64,000 bases of DNA from Streptosporangium roseum DSM 43021 (GCF_000024865.1 NC_013595.1:5890001-5954000), one strand, 5' to 3'. Counted from the first letter of the stretch, positions 46,309 to 55,674 are shown. The notes: generated by a model not told the origin, from the letters alone. Numbers and translations are program-made.

Positions 46309-48624
46309 TCAGTAGGGCCAGGTCCAGTCGCGGATCTCGGCCGGGTCCTCGCCGTACTCGCGGGTGTGGGCGCGGGCGCGCAGCCGCTCGTCGACCATCT
46401 GCTGGCGCAGGTGCGCGGCCTTGGCGCCCAGACCCGGCACCCGGTCGACGACGTCCATCACCAGGTGGAAGCGGTCGATGTCGTTGAGCATCACCATGTC
46501 GAACGGCGTGGTGGTGGTGCCCTCCTCCTTGTAGCCGCGCACGTGGATGTTGTGGTGGCCGCGCCGCCGGTAGGTCAGCCGGTGGATCGACCAGGGATAG
46601 CCGTGGAAATTGAAGATGATCGGCTTGTCGGCGGTGAAGAGGGTGTCGAACTCGGCGTCCGACATGCCGTGCGGGTGTTCCGACGGCGGCTGCAGCCGCA
46701 TCAGGTCCACCACGTTGACCACGCGGACCTTCAGCTCGGGCAGGTGCTCGCGCAGCAGCGCGGCGGCGGCGAGGGTCTCCAGCGTCGGCACGTCTCCGGC
46801 GCAGGCCAGCACCACGTCGGGCTCGGCTCCCGCGTCGGTGGAGGCCCACTCCAGGATGCCCAGGCCACGGGTGCAGTGCGCGATCGCCTCCTCCATCGTG
46901 AACAGATCCAGCACCGGCTGCTTGCCGGCCACGACGAGGTTGACGTAGTCACGCGAGCGCAGGCAGTGGTCGCCGACCGACAGCAGGGTGTTGGCGTCCG
47001 GCGGCAGGTAGATCCGCACCACCGAGGCCTTCTTGTTCATCACCACGTCGATGAAGCCGGGATCCTGGTGGCTGAAGCCGTTGTGGTCCTGCCGCCACAC
47101 GTGCGACGACAGCAGGTAGTTCAGCGAGGCGACCGGACGCCGCCAGGTGATCTTGTGGGACGACTCCAGCCACTTGGCGTGCTGGTTGAACATCGAGTCG
47201 ACGATGTGGATGAACGCCTCGTAGCAGTTGAACAGGCCGTGGCGGCCGGTCAGCAGGTAGCCCTCCAGCCAGCCCTGGCACAGGTGCTCGCTGAGCACCT
47301 CCATGACCCGGCCGTCCGGGCCGAGATTCTCGTCCGTGGGCAGCGTCTCGGCGTCCCACACGCGGTCGGTGACCTCGAACACGGCCGACAGCCGGTTGGA
47401 GGCGGTCTCGTCCGGCCCCATCAGCCGGAAGTTGTCCGGGTTGGCGGCGATGACGTCGCGCAGGAACTGCCCGAGGACCTTGGTCGGCTCGCTCGACTGC
47501 GCGGCGGGAGCCTTGACCTCGACGGCGTGGTCGCGGAAGTCGGGCAGCGCCAGCGGCTTGAGCAGCTCGCCGCCGTTGGCGTGCGGGTTGGCGCTCATCC
47601 GGCGCGGGCCTTGCGGCACCGTCCGCAGGATCTCCGCGACGGGCCGCCCCCGGTCGTCGAAGAGCTCGGCGGGCCGGTAGGAGCGCATCCACTCCTCCAG
47701 CATCGCCCGGTGCTCGGCGTTCTGGCGGACCGCCGACAGCGGCACCTGATGAGCCCGCCAGGTGCCCTCGACCGGCAGGCCGTCCACCTCGCGCGGGCCG
47801 GTCCACCCCTTGGGCGTGCGCAGCACGATCATCGGCGGGCGCTCGGCGCGGCCGTCCTTGAACTCGGCGATCTCGTCGAAGACCACCTCGAGGGTCTCGG
47901 CCATCAGTCCGTGCATGACCGCCGGGTCGTCGCCGGAGACGATGTGCGGGCGGTAGCCGTACCCCTCGATGAGCTTGACCAGCTCCTCTTCGGGGATGCG
48001 GGCGAGGACGGTCGGGTTGGCGATCTTGTAGCCGTTCAGGTGCAGGATCGGCAGCACGACCCCGTCGTGCTCGCGGTTGAGGAACTTGCCGGAGTGCCAG
48101 CCGGCCGCCAGCGGCCCGGTCTCGGCCTCGCCGTCGCCGATGACGCAGGCCACCACCAGGTGCGGGTTGTCGAAGGCGGCGCCGTAGGCGTGGGCCAGCG
48201 AGTAGCCGAGCTCACCGCCCTCGTGGATGGAGCCCGGGACCTCGGGGGCGACGTGGCTGGGGATGCCGCCGGGGAAGGAGAACTGCCGGAACAGCCGCTG
48301 CATGCCGACGGCGTCCTGCCCAATATCCGGATATTTCTCTGTATAGGAGCCCTCCAGCCAGGCGTGGGCGACCGCCGCCGGACCACCGTGGCCGGGCCCG
48401 ACGATGTAGATCATGTCCTGGTCGCGCTCGGTGATGATCCGGTTGAGGTGGGCGAAGCAGAAGTTCAGCCCCGGAGTGGTGCCCCAGTGCCCGAGGAGGC
48501 GTGGCTTGATGTGCTCGGGGGCCAGCGGCTCGGCCAGCAGCGGATTGTCCAGCAGGTAGATCTGGCCGACCGACAGGTAGTTGGCCGCCCGCCAGTAGGC
48601 GTCGACGTGTGCGAGTGCATCCAT
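46309..48624 (-). CDS. Phosphoketolase (xylulose-5-P/fructose-6-P)
   Basis: A 771-residue thiamine-diphosphate enzyme that cleaves xylulose 5-phosphate (and often fructose 6-phosphate) to acetyl phosphate plus glyceraldehyde 3-phosphate (or erythrose 4-phosphate). The ThDP motif is IGDGEAETGPLA, with GPGHGGPAAVAHAWLEGSY, NLGPDGRVMEVLSEH and IHRLTYRRRGHHNIHVRGYKEEGTTTTPFDM further on. ATG 48624 with GGAGG upstream starts the conserved N-terminus. An acetate kinase or phosphotransacetylase gene is not in the window. Gives carbon-sparing acetyl phosphate under sugar-rich or low-oxygen conditions. Confidence 0.95.
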   Translation of the reverse strand: MDALAHVDAYWRAANYLSVGQIYLLDNPLLAEPLAPEHIKPRLLGHWGTTPGLNFCFAHLNRIITERDQDMIYIVGPGHGGPAAVAHAWLEGSYTEKYPDIGQDAVGMQRLFRQFSFPGGIPSHVAPEVPGSIHEGGELGYSLAHAYGAAFDNPHLVVACVIGDGEAETGPLAAGWHSGKFLNREHDGVVLPILHLNGYKIANPTVLARIPEEELVKLIEGYGYRPHIVSGDDPAVMHGLMAETLEVVFDEIAEFKDGRAERPPMIVLRTPKGWTGPREVDGLPVEGTWRAHQVPLSAVRQNAEHRAMLEEWMRSYRPAELFDDRGRPVAEILRTVPQGPRRMSANPHANGGELLKPLALPDFRDHAVEVKAPAAQSSEPTKVLGQFLRDVIAANPDNFRLMGPDETASNRLSAVFEVTDRVWDAETLPTDENLGPDGRVMEVLSEHLCQGWLEGYLLTGRHGLFNCYEAFIHIVDSMFNQHAKWLESSHKITWRRPVASLNYLLSSHVWRQDHNGFSHQDPGFIDVVMNKKASVVRIYLPPDANTLLSVGDHCLRSRDYVNLVVAGKQPVLDLFTMEEAIAHCTRGLGILEWASTDAGAEPDVVLACAGDVPTLETLAAAALLREHLPELKVRVVNVVDLMRLQPPSEHPHGMSDAEFDTLFTADKPIIFNFHGYPWSIHRLTYRRRGHHNIHVRGYKEEGTTTTPFDMVMLNDIDRFHLVMDVVDRVPGLGAKAAHLRQQMVDERLRARAHTREYGEDPAEIRDWTWPY

Positions 48625-48829
48625 ACCTCCGACAGTTCCTCCGGGGCGGGATTCAAACCCTGCCGGGCGCCTGTTCCCTGCTCCCGGGCACATTCGACTC
48701 CCGGGACATCCGGCGATCACGGCAGGTTGTACCGCGCCGGAGACCACGCGCCCCTACCGGATCCGGGCGGAATGTACGAAGATCTTCACGGCTCGACCGC
48801 TTGACCCCGTCCGAGGAGAGGAAGCCGCA

Positions 48830-50017
48830 GTGAAGATCGCCATCGTCGGAGGAGGCCTCGGCGGCCTGGCCGCCGCCCTGCTGCTGAGGCAGGCGGGCGT
48901 CGAGGCCACCGTCTACGAGCAGGCCACCGAGCTGCGGGAGGTCGGCGCGGGCATCGTCGTCGCCCCCAACATGGTCCGTCCCCTGGTCCGGGCCGGGCTC
49001 GGCGAGCGGCTGGCCGCCTCCGCCGTGGCGCTGGAGACCGCCTGGGAGTTCCGGCGCTGGGAGGACGGCCGGGTGCTGTTCTCCCAGCGGATGGGAGCGG
49101 AGTGCCGGCGGCTGTACGGCGCCGACTGCTACGTCGCGCACCGGGCCGACCTGCTGGCCATGCTGCTGGAGGCGCTGCCCGAGGACGCGGTACGGCTCGA
49201 CCGGCGGCTGGACGGCCTGCGGCAGGACGGCGAGAAGGCCGAGTTGATCTTCGCCGACGGGCGGGGGGAGAAGACGACGGTGGTCGCCGACGTGGTGGTC
49301 GGCGCCGACGGGATCCACTCCACCGTCCGGTCCTCGGTCGTGACCGAGGACCCGGCCCGCTTCTCCGGCCTGTGCGCCTACCGGTGCCTGGTCCCGGCCA
49401 GCGACGCCCCCGAGCTGGCGCTGCGGCCGGTGCAGACGCTGTGGCTCGGGCCGGGCAGGCACTTCGTCCACTACCCGATCAGCGGGGGACGTCTGGTCAA
49501 CGTCGTGGCGATCGTGCCCGCCGGCGACTGGCGGATCGAGTCGTGGACGGCCGACGGCCGGGTGGAGGACCTGGCGCGGGAGTTCGAGACCTGGGACCCC
49601 CGGCTCGGACAGCTGATCGCCTCCGCGACCGACACCAAACGCTGGGCCCTGTACGACCGCAGCCCGCTGGAGCGCTGGACCGAAGGGCGGGTCACCCTCC
49701 TGGGGGACGCCGCCCACGCGATGCTGCCCTTCTTCGGCCAGGGAGCCTGCCAGGCGGTCGAGGACGCGGCCGTCCTGGCGGCCTGCCTCCGGACGGCCAC
49801 GCCCGGGACGGCGGCGGAGGCGCTGCTGCGCTACGAGGGGATCCGCAGGCCCCGGGCCTCCCAGGTCCAGCTCATGAGCCGCGGCCGTGAGGTGCAGAAC
49901 CACCTCCCCGACGGCCCCGCCCAGCGCGAACGCGACGCGGCCTTCGCCGGCGGCGACCCGCTCCGGCAGAACGCCTGGATCTACGGCCACGACCCGGAGG
50001 CCGAGCTGGTCCACTGA
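48830..50017 (+). CDS. FAD-dependent monooxygenase (salicylate/hydroxybenzoate hydroxylase type)
   Basis: A 395-residue class A flavoprotein monooxygenase. GxGxxG at the N-terminus (IAIVGGGLGGLAAALLLRQAG), the DG motif DVVVGADGIHSTVRSSV, and the second FAD motif RVTLLGDAAHAMLPFFGQGACQAVEDA are all intact. GTG 48830 follows GAGGAAG. Likely hydroxylates an aromatic substrate with NAD(P)H. It is isolated from other catabolic genes. Confidence 0.9.
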   Translation: MKIAIVGGGLGGLAAALLLRQAGVEATVYEQATELREVGAGIVVAPNMVRPLVRAGLGERLAASAVALETAWEFRRWEDGRVLFSQRMGAECRRLYGADCYVAHRADLLAMLLEALPEDAVRLDRRLDGLRQDGEKAELIFADGRGEKTTVVADVVVGADGIHSTVRSSVVTEDPARFSGLCAYRCLVPASDAPELALRPVQTLWLGPGRHFVHYPISGGRLVNVVAIVPAGDWRIESWTADGRVEDLAREFETWDPRLGQLIASATDTKRWALYDRSPLERWTEGRVTLLGDAAHAMLPFFGQGACQAVEDAAVLAACLRTATPGTAAEALLRYEGIRRPRASQVQLMSRGREVQNHLPDGPAQRERDAAFAGGDPLRQNAWIYGHDPEAELVH

Positions 50018-50123
50018 GCCCCGGCGTCCCGGCACTCCTGAGCCCTGTCAGACACTCATCGGACGACGCGGCGCCGACGGTCCGGCGGGGGGACCGTCCC
50101 CGGCCCTCCCCGCCTCAGGGAGG

Positions 50124-50408
50124 TCAGCCGGTGACCTCCACGCCCTTCCAGAAGGCGACGTAGCCCTTGATCTGGGCCGCCTCCGGCTTGGGGTCCGCGT
50201 AGTACCAGGCGGCGTCGGGGTTGTCCTCGCCGCCGACGTGCAGCGTGTAGTAGCTCGCCGTCCCCTTCCAGGAGCAGACCGTGGTGGTCTCCGATGGCCT
50301 CAGGTAGTCCGGGGACACCGATTCGATGGGGAAGTAGTGATTGCCCTCGACGATCCGGGTGTCGTCACTCTCCGCGATGATCTCGCCGTTCCAGCGTGCG
50401 GTTGCCAT
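50124..50408 (-). CDS. DUF427 family protein
   Basis: A 94-residue beta-tent protein with the family pattern ARWNGEIIAESDDTRIVEGNHYFP and TTVCSWKGTASYYTLHVGG ending in GYVAFWKGVEV. Function of the family is unknown. ATG 50408 gives the usual length. Confidence 0.93.
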   Translation of the reverse strand: MATARWNGEIIAESDDTRIVEGNHYFPIESVSPDYLRPSETTTVCSWKGTASYYTLHVGGEDNPDAAWYYADPKPEAAQIKGYVAFWKGVEVTG

Positions 50409-50611
50409 GAACCAAGGCTGGCACATCCGGGGCTCCGGCGCGCGGGAGCCGGGCGCCACGGAGCTCCGGGATCCGCCGGGACGGCGTCACCACGGCGCTT
50501 CCGGCGGCTCCCGGCGACCGTCACGCGCACCTCGATCGGACGTCTCCCCCGGCGTTCCCGCGCCCTGCCTCCGGACGATCCTGGCCGAACGGCCGATCTT
50601 GCGGCCCGGAT

Positions 50612-50649
50612 CCGCCCGCCCATCGGCCGTTCGGCCGATGGGCGGGCGG
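50612..50649. promoter_or_regulatory. 38-bp palindrome upstream of lipoprotein gene
   Basis: Perfect 18-bp arms (50612-50629 and 50632-50649) around TT, ending 24 bases before the GTG start. A related half element GGCCGAACGGCCGATC lies at 50583-50598. It could be a dimeric or tetrameric operator or a hairpin controlling translation. Confidence 0.7.
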
Positions 50650-50673
50650 GAGCTCCACGGCAAGGCTGGGCGC

Positions 50674-51423
50674 GTGACTCCTCGAACCTCGCATCTCCTC
50701 GCGGCGGGCCTCGTCCTTCTGGCGGCCACCGGCTGCGGCGACCTCGGCTCCGCCTCCCACGAGCGGCGCGACTCACGTGACTTCCCCTACTCGGCGGCGA
50801 AACTGGTGATCAAGGCGACGGGCACCCCGGTCCGTCTCGAACCCGGCGCCCCCGGCACGCTCCGGGTCGACAGGCTGCTCACGGGCAAGGCCGCCGACGA
50901 GGGGAACGCCTCTTGGTCGCTGGAGGGCGGCACCCTGGCGGTGGGCATCGTCTGCTCCGGCATCGTGATCAACTGCGACTCCCAGCACACGATCAAGGTG
51001 CCGCCGGGCGTGACGATCGAGGTCGGCAGCGATGACGACGTGAACGCCGTCCGCCTCCCCCAGGCACTGACCGTCACCACCAGGGACGGCAACGTGCGCA
51101 CCGACGCCGTCTCCGGGCCGATGCGCCTGGTCAGCCAGAGCGGCAAGGTGACTGCGCGGAGGATCCGCTCGGCCGACGTCACCGCGCGCTCGTCCGACGG
51201 CCTCGTCGCCCTCTATTTCGCGACGGTTCCCAGCCGGGTGGAGGCGGTCTCCGACAGCGGAACCGTCGACGTGGTGGTGCCGGAGACCCGCGACGCCTAC
51301 CGCGTCGATGTCTCCAGCAAGGACGGCACGGCCACGTCCCGCGTGCCCCGCGCCTCTTCCGCCCCGCGTTCCCTGCACGCGCGATCCGGCGAGGGCGACG
51401 TCCGCGTACGGCAGGCGGGGTAG
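50674..51423 (+). CDS. DUF4097-type beta-helix lipoprotein
   Basis: A 249-residue secreted protein. Starting at GTG 50674, the signal peptide VTPRTSHLLAAGLVLLAATGC has a lipobox (LAATGC, Cys near 21). The mature part repeats short strands (VTTRDGNVRTDAVSG, LVSQSGKVTARRIRSADVTARSSDG, VEAVSDSGTVDVVVP), the DUF4097/adhesin-like right-handed beta-helix pattern. Such proteins probably sit on the outer membrane face as scaffolds; a function is not established. A lipoprotein gene of a different type follows 175 bases later. Confidence 0.8.
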   Translation: MTPRTSHLLAAGLVLLAATGCGDLGSASHERRDSRDFPYSAAKLVIKATGTPVRLEPGAPGTLRVDRLLTGKAADEGNASWSLEGGTLAVGIVCSGIVINCDSQHTIKVPPGVTIEVGSDDDVNAVRLPQALTVTTRDGNVRTDAVSGPMRLVSQSGKVTARRIRSADVTARSSDGLVALYFATVPSRVEAVSDSGTVDVVVPETRDAYRVDVSSKDGTATSRVPRASSAPRSLHARSGEGDVRVRQAG

Positions 51424-51598
51424 GGCAGGCGGGGTACGGCAGGCCGTACGGGGGTGGGACCGAGATCGGCGGGCCGGGCGGGGACACCGCCTTCACCACC
51501 GTCCGTATCCGGGGGCGGTGGCGCGGGCCGGGGCGGTCCGCGATCCTCCGTCGCCGCCGGGAACACCGGCCCGGGGCGGCCTGGCTAAGGTTCTGGCT

Positions 51599-52687
51599 AT
51601 GCGTGGTCTCGGATGGGCTGTGGTGATGGCAGGACTGGTGCTGGCGGGTTGCGGCGGCTCGGGTGACGCGGGGCTGACCGGCGCCGTGGAGACGGGTGGC
51701 ACGGGGCGGACCGGCGCCGTGGAGACGGGTGGCGGATCGGCGGGCGGGCTGCGCCAGGTGATGGCGCACCTGGGCGCCGGCAGTCCCGCGGCCGATTACC
51801 TCGACTACGGCGACATGGCGCACTGGCGGAGCCTCGGCGTGGTCACCGAGGACGGTCCCGGGCAGGACCGGCGCTGGCTGTCCGCCGTCGGCTCGGGCTT
51901 CGGCGACTTCGGCCTCAACGCCTCCCGGCTCGCCGAGCCGACCGGCATCAACGTGTTCGCCGCCGACCGGGGCGTCTCCGTCGGCACCCCGCCCAGGACC
52001 GCGATCCGCATCGAGGGCCGGCTGGACTCCGCCGGCATCCGCGCCAAGCTCACGGCCCTGGGCGCCAGGCCGCGCACGATCGGTGGCCAGGAGGGCCTGT
52101 CCATGGCCGACGACAACGCGATCGACATGAAGGGCCCGCAGACCAGGCTGGGCCTGATCAACCAGCTCAACCAGGTGGTGGTGACGGACTCGGCACTGGT
52201 GTCGGGTGCCGCGGCCGCGCCCGTGGCGGCCACCCTGGGCGGCGGGCCCTCACTGGCCGACAGCCCCGATCACGCCGCGGTCGCCGACTGCCTCGGCGAC
52301 GTCGTCACCGCCGTCGTCATGGCTCCCCCGCAGCCGGGCGGGGTGACCCTGTACGGCGTGGGCCTGCGGCGTCCCGCCGGCACCACCGACCGGGCCGTCG
52401 ACGTGGTGTGCGTGCTGCCGCGCGTCGCCGAGGTGGGCAGGACGTTCGCCGAGAGGTTCACCGTGGCTGCGAAGGCCGGCGGCAGGCCGCTGTCGGACCT
52501 CGTCGAGACGGTCACGCACGACGAGGTCCGCTCGGGCGGCCGTACGGCGCACCGGGCGACCCTGACCATCAAGCCCGACGGCCCGATCATGCTGTCCCAC
52601 CAGCTTCTGTTCCGCAACGAGCTGGCCGCCCTGGCCGACCCCTCCGCCCCGGCGGACCCTCTCGGGATCGTGCGCCCTACCCCCTGA
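51599..52687 (+). CDS. Lipoprotein of unknown function
   Basis: A 362-residue lipoprotein. Signal peptide MRGLGWAVVMAGLVLAGC with lipobox VLAGC (Cys18). Just after it two identical eight-residue units TGAVETGG are encoded by exact 24-bp repeats (51677-51700, 51710-51733). The mature domain has no motif that I recognise (for example GIRAKLTALGARPRTIGGQEG). Likely surface-anchored. Confidence 0.8.
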   Translation: MRGLGWAVVMAGLVLAGCGGSGDAGLTGAVETGGTGRTGAVETGGGSAGGLRQVMAHLGAGSPAADYLDYGDMAHWRSLGVVTEDGPGQDRRWLSAVGSGFGDFGLNASRLAEPTGINVFAADRGVSVGTPPRTAIRIEGRLDSAGIRAKLTALGARPRTIGGQEGLSMADDNAIDMKGPQTRLGLINQLNQVVVTDSALVSGAAAAPVAATLGGGPSLADSPDHAAVADCLGDVVTAVVMAPPQPGGVTLYGVGLRRPAGTTDRAVDVVCVLPRVAEVGRTFAERFTVAAKAGGRPLSDLVETVTHDEVRSGGRTAHRATLTIKPDGPIMLSHQLLFRNELAALADPSAPADPLGIVRPTP

Positions 52688-52768
52688 ACGGCTGCCGCGC
52701 GGTGGCCGTCCGGCTCGACGCCGGGCTGGGGGCGCCGCGCTCGATCGTCCTTGAGGTCGCCGCTCCCC

Positions 52769-54061
52769 TCACGCGTCCTCGGGGGCGTCCCAGGCGACCG
52801 GCAGGGCGTGCACGCCGTACACGAACATGTTGTCGCGCAGCGGCACCTCCTCTGGGCGGCAGTCCAGCCGCAGGTGCGGGAAGCGGCGCACCAGGGCGGG
52901 CAGGGCGACGGCCATCTCCGCGCGGGCGAGCTGCTGCCCCAGGCACTGGTGGATGCCGTGCCCGAAGGACAGGTGCGGGTTGCGCACGCGGGTGAGGTCG
53001 AGACCGGCCGGGTCGTCCCAGTGGGCGGGATCCCGGTTGACCTGCGGCGTCGAGATCATCACCGTGCCGCCCGCCGGGATCGGCTCGTCGCCGACCCTCA
53101 CGTCCTCGGTGGCGGTGCGGAAGGGGCCCAGGTGGACGATCGAGAGGTAGCGCAGCAGTTCCTCGACGGCGTGGCCGGCCACCTCGGGGTCGCGGCGCAG
53201 CAGTTCGAGCTGTTCGGGGTGCTCCAGCAGGGCGAAGACGCCCAGACCGATCATGTTGGCCGTGGTCTCGTGCCCGGCGGCGAGCAGCAGGTTGGCGATG
53301 CCGACCAGCTCGTCGTCGGTGAGCTCCCCCGCGTGGTCGCCGTGGATCAGCCCGGAGATCAGGCCGTCGTCGGGCCGGGCGCGCCTGGCGGCCACCAGCT
53401 CGTGCATGAACTGCCGCATCTCGTCGCGGACCCGCAGCACCTCCTCCAGCGGCGCGTCCATGCGGAAGAGGGTCGACGTGCGGCGCTGGAAGTCGGTCCG
53501 GGCCTCGTACGGGACGCCGAGCAGCTCGCAGATCACCAGGGACGGCACGGGCAGGGCGAACGCGCTGACCAGCTCAGCGGAGGTGCCCGCGGCCGCCATC
53601 GCGTCCAGGTGGGCATCGACGATCTCGGTGATGCGCGGGGTGAGCGCGCGCATCCGGCGCAGGGTGAACTGGCCGATGACCAGCTTGCGCAGGCGGGTGT
53701 GCTCCGGCGGGTCCATGGCCACGAACTGCCCGGCCCTGGCGCGCGCGTCGAACAGCTTTTCACGCATCTCCTCGGGCACCGTGACCAGGGCGTTGCGCCG
53801 GTTGAACCGGTCGGCGCTGAACCGGGGATCGGACAGCACGGCGCGGGCCTCGTCCAGGCCGGTGACCAGCCATATTTCTTCACCGGTGTCCAGCTTCACC
53901 CGGCCGACCGGCGCCTTCTCGTGCTCCCTGGCCAGTGCCTGAGGCGGGTCGAACGGGCACCGCCGGGCCATCAGCTCGGGAGGCAGCGCCACCCGCATCG
54001 TGGCCTGATCAGGCGGCGGGGGCTGCTCGACGCGGGAGACCTCGGCTGTGGAACGGGTCAT
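52769..54061 (-). CDS. Cytochrome P450
   Basis: A 430-residue soluble P450. Oxygen-binding I-helix motif AGHETT, ExxR in EELLR, and heme-ligand loop FGHGIHQCLGQQLARAE with the Cys thiolate. Layout suits the actinobacterial CYP105/CYP107-like class. No ferredoxin gene is adjacent, so electrons come from elsewhere. ATG 54061 begins MTRSTAEVSRVEQ. Probably an oxidative tailoring or detoxifying enzyme. Confidence 0.94.
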   Translation of the reverse strand: MTRSTAEVSRVEQPPPPDQATMRVALPPELMARRCPFDPPQALAREHEKAPVGRVKLDTGEEIWLVTGLDEARAVLSDPRFSADRFNRRNALVTVPEEMREKLFDARARAGQFVAMDPPEHTRLRKLVIGQFTLRRMRALTPRITEIVDAHLDAMAAAGTSAELVSAFALPVPSLVICELLGVPYEARTDFQRRTSTLFRMDAPLEEVLRVRDEMRQFMHELVAARRARPDDGLISGLIHGDHAGELTDDELVGIANLLLAAGHETTANMIGLGVFALLEHPEQLELLRRDPEVAGHAVEELLRYLSIVHLGPFRTATEDVRVGDEPIPAGGTVMISTPQVNRDPAHWDDPAGLDLTRVRNPHLSFGHGIHQCLGQQLARAEMAVALPALVRRFPHLRLDCRPEEVPLRDNMFVYGVHALPVAWDAPEDA

Positions 54062-54566
54062 CGGCGCTCCTGTGGCGGATCACTGTGAATGGTGCGTCCT
54101 CGTCCGTCCATACCCGGGCTCGCATGCCATGCAACTTCGGACTTTCCTTTTTGTCGAGTCCGCTGTCAGCAGGTCGGGGAGAGATCTTCCGTGTTGACAG
54201 GCGTCTACCGGGTGGCTGTAATAGTCCGCGTGTCGCGTGACGCCGGCCAGAAGCAGTGGGCAGGCCGGTGGTTGGGCGGCACCATTCACCAAGGGACGAT
54301 GCCATGAGTTCATACTCCGCGCCCTGCGCCTGACGTAATCGCCTCCGCACGTCGTCCCCTGTCCTCCGCGGGTGCCCGGCACCGCCGTGTGACGTCAGTA
54401 CGCCCTGCCACCTCGACGGTCGCCCCCCGGTAGACCGTCCACGGCCCGTGTGCTCGATCGGCGCCCATCTCCGGGCGGGGTTCGCGTGCGGTCACCGCGC
54501 GCTGCGCGCATCACCGTCATCCACCATCACCATGGACCACACCCTTTTTTGGAGACCAGACACCGC
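54062..54566. promoter_or_regulatory. Divergent gap with a consensus-like promoter and short leader ORF
   Basis: About 505 bases. A near-ideal promoter, TTGACA (54194-54199), 17 bp, TGTAAT (54217-54222), points right, more than 300 bases before the next gene. After it, AAGGGA and ATG 54304 open a 9-codon frame MSSYSAPCA. The long leader may hold an attenuator for the deazaflavin-hemerythrin gene. Confidence 0.55.
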
Positions 54567-55502
54567 ATGTCCGCATCCTTCAACGAGCCGATCATCGAGG
54601 AGTTCCGAGCCAACGGTGGAAAGGTCGGCGGCCCCTTCGAGGGGGGCGACCTGCTGCTGCTGACCACCACCGGCGCGAAGTCGGGGCAGGAGCACACCAT
54701 TCCCCTCGGCTACGTCCGCGACGGCGACCTGCTGCTGATCGTCGCGTCCGCCGCCGGGGCGCCCCGTCATCCCGCCTGGTACCACAACCTGCTCGCCCAT
54801 CCCATGGTGCGGGTGGAGGTCGGCACCGAGGTGTTCGCGGCGATCGCGGTCCCCGCCGAGGGCGCGCGGCGCGAGCGGCTGTTCGAGCACGTGGTGCGCA
54901 CGGCACCCGGCTACGCCGACTACCAGACCCGCACCACCCGGACCCTGCCGGTCGTGGTGCTGGAGCGCTCTGAACCCGAGGCGGGGCAGGACGGCCGCGA
55001 GGTCACCAACCTCGCCGAAAAGCTCCTGGAGATCCACACCTGGCTGCGCTCGCAGTTGCGGCACGTGCGCGCCGAGGCCGACGCCCACTTCGCCGCTCGG
55101 GCCGCCCACCAGGGGCCCGGCGAACCGCCCGCGCCGGGCCTGGGACTGCAACTGCGGCAGCACTGCCTGGCGTTCTGCGAGTCCCTGGAGTTCCACCACA
55201 CCGGCGAGGACGCGCACATCTTCCCCGCCCTGGCGAGCTGGCACCCCCACCTGCGCGACACCCTCGACCGGCTCCGCGACGAGCACCGGACGGTCTCGCG
55301 CATCCAGGGCGAACTGCTCGCCCTGCTGACCGACATCGGCACCGCCGACCCCCGGCGTTTCCGCACCGAGCTGGACCGGATGTCGGAGGAGCTGACGGCA
55401 CACCTCGACTACGAGGAGGAGTCGCTTCTCCCCGTCCTGGCCGAGATCCCGTTCCCCCCGGCACCGCCGGTGCCCGACTCGGCCGCAAGCACCGCCACCT
55501 GA
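54567..55502 (+). CDS. Deazaflavin-dependent (Ddn-like) nitroreductase fused to hemerythrin
   Basis: A 311-residue fusion. Residues 1-130 are a Ddn/F420-binding split-barrel protein (FRANGGKVGGPFEGGDLLLLTTTGAKSG, HPAWYHNLLAHPMVRVEVG). From about 145, HTWLRSQLRHVRAEADAHFA, FHHTGEDAHIFPALASWHP, LRDEHRTVSRI and LTAHLDYEEESLLPVLAEI supply a hemerythrin di-iron domain. The fusion would couple F420H2 reduction to an oxygen or NO site. ATG 54567 has GGAGA upstream. Confidence 0.88.
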   Translation: MSASFNEPIIEEFRANGGKVGGPFEGGDLLLLTTTGAKSGQEHTIPLGYVRDGDLLLIVASAAGAPRHPAWYHNLLAHPMVRVEVGTEVFAAIAVPAEGARRERLFEHVVRTAPGYADYQTRTTRTLPVVVLERSEPEAGQDGREVTNLAEKLLEIHTWLRSQLRHVRAEADAHFAARAAHQGPGEPPAPGLGLQLRQHCLAFCESLEFHHTGEDAHIFPALASWHPHLRDTLDRLRDEHRTVSRIQGELLALLTDIGTADPRRFRTELDRMSEELTAHLDYEEESLLPVLAEIPFPPAPPVPDSAASTAT

Positions 55503-55561
55503 CCGGGCGGCCACCTCGGCGCCACCCCCCGGTGGGGCCGTGACGGGCCGGTGAGCGCCGC

Positions 55562-55599
55562 CCGCCCGCCGGACCTTCTCCGCCGGGGCCGGCGGGCGG
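55562..55599. terminator. Hairpin between convergent fusion and TetR genes
   Basis: CCGCCCGCCGG (55562-55572) and CCGGCGGGCGG (55589-55599) are perfect 11-bp arms around 16 bases. Confidence 0.65.
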
Positions 55600-55674
55600 C
55601 ATGGCGTCCGCCGAGCTCACACCGGATGATCGGCGGACGGACCGCCTGCCGCTCCGGCGCCGGAACCGGGCCGG

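Noticed and set aside
45346..48804. 1152-codon plus-strand frame
   Set aside because: Antisense shadow of phosphoketolase and the hydrolase.
54229..54566. Known riboswitch class in the leader
   Set aside because: No conserved core (cobalamin, SAM, ZTP) could be recognised by eye; a covariance-model search would be needed.
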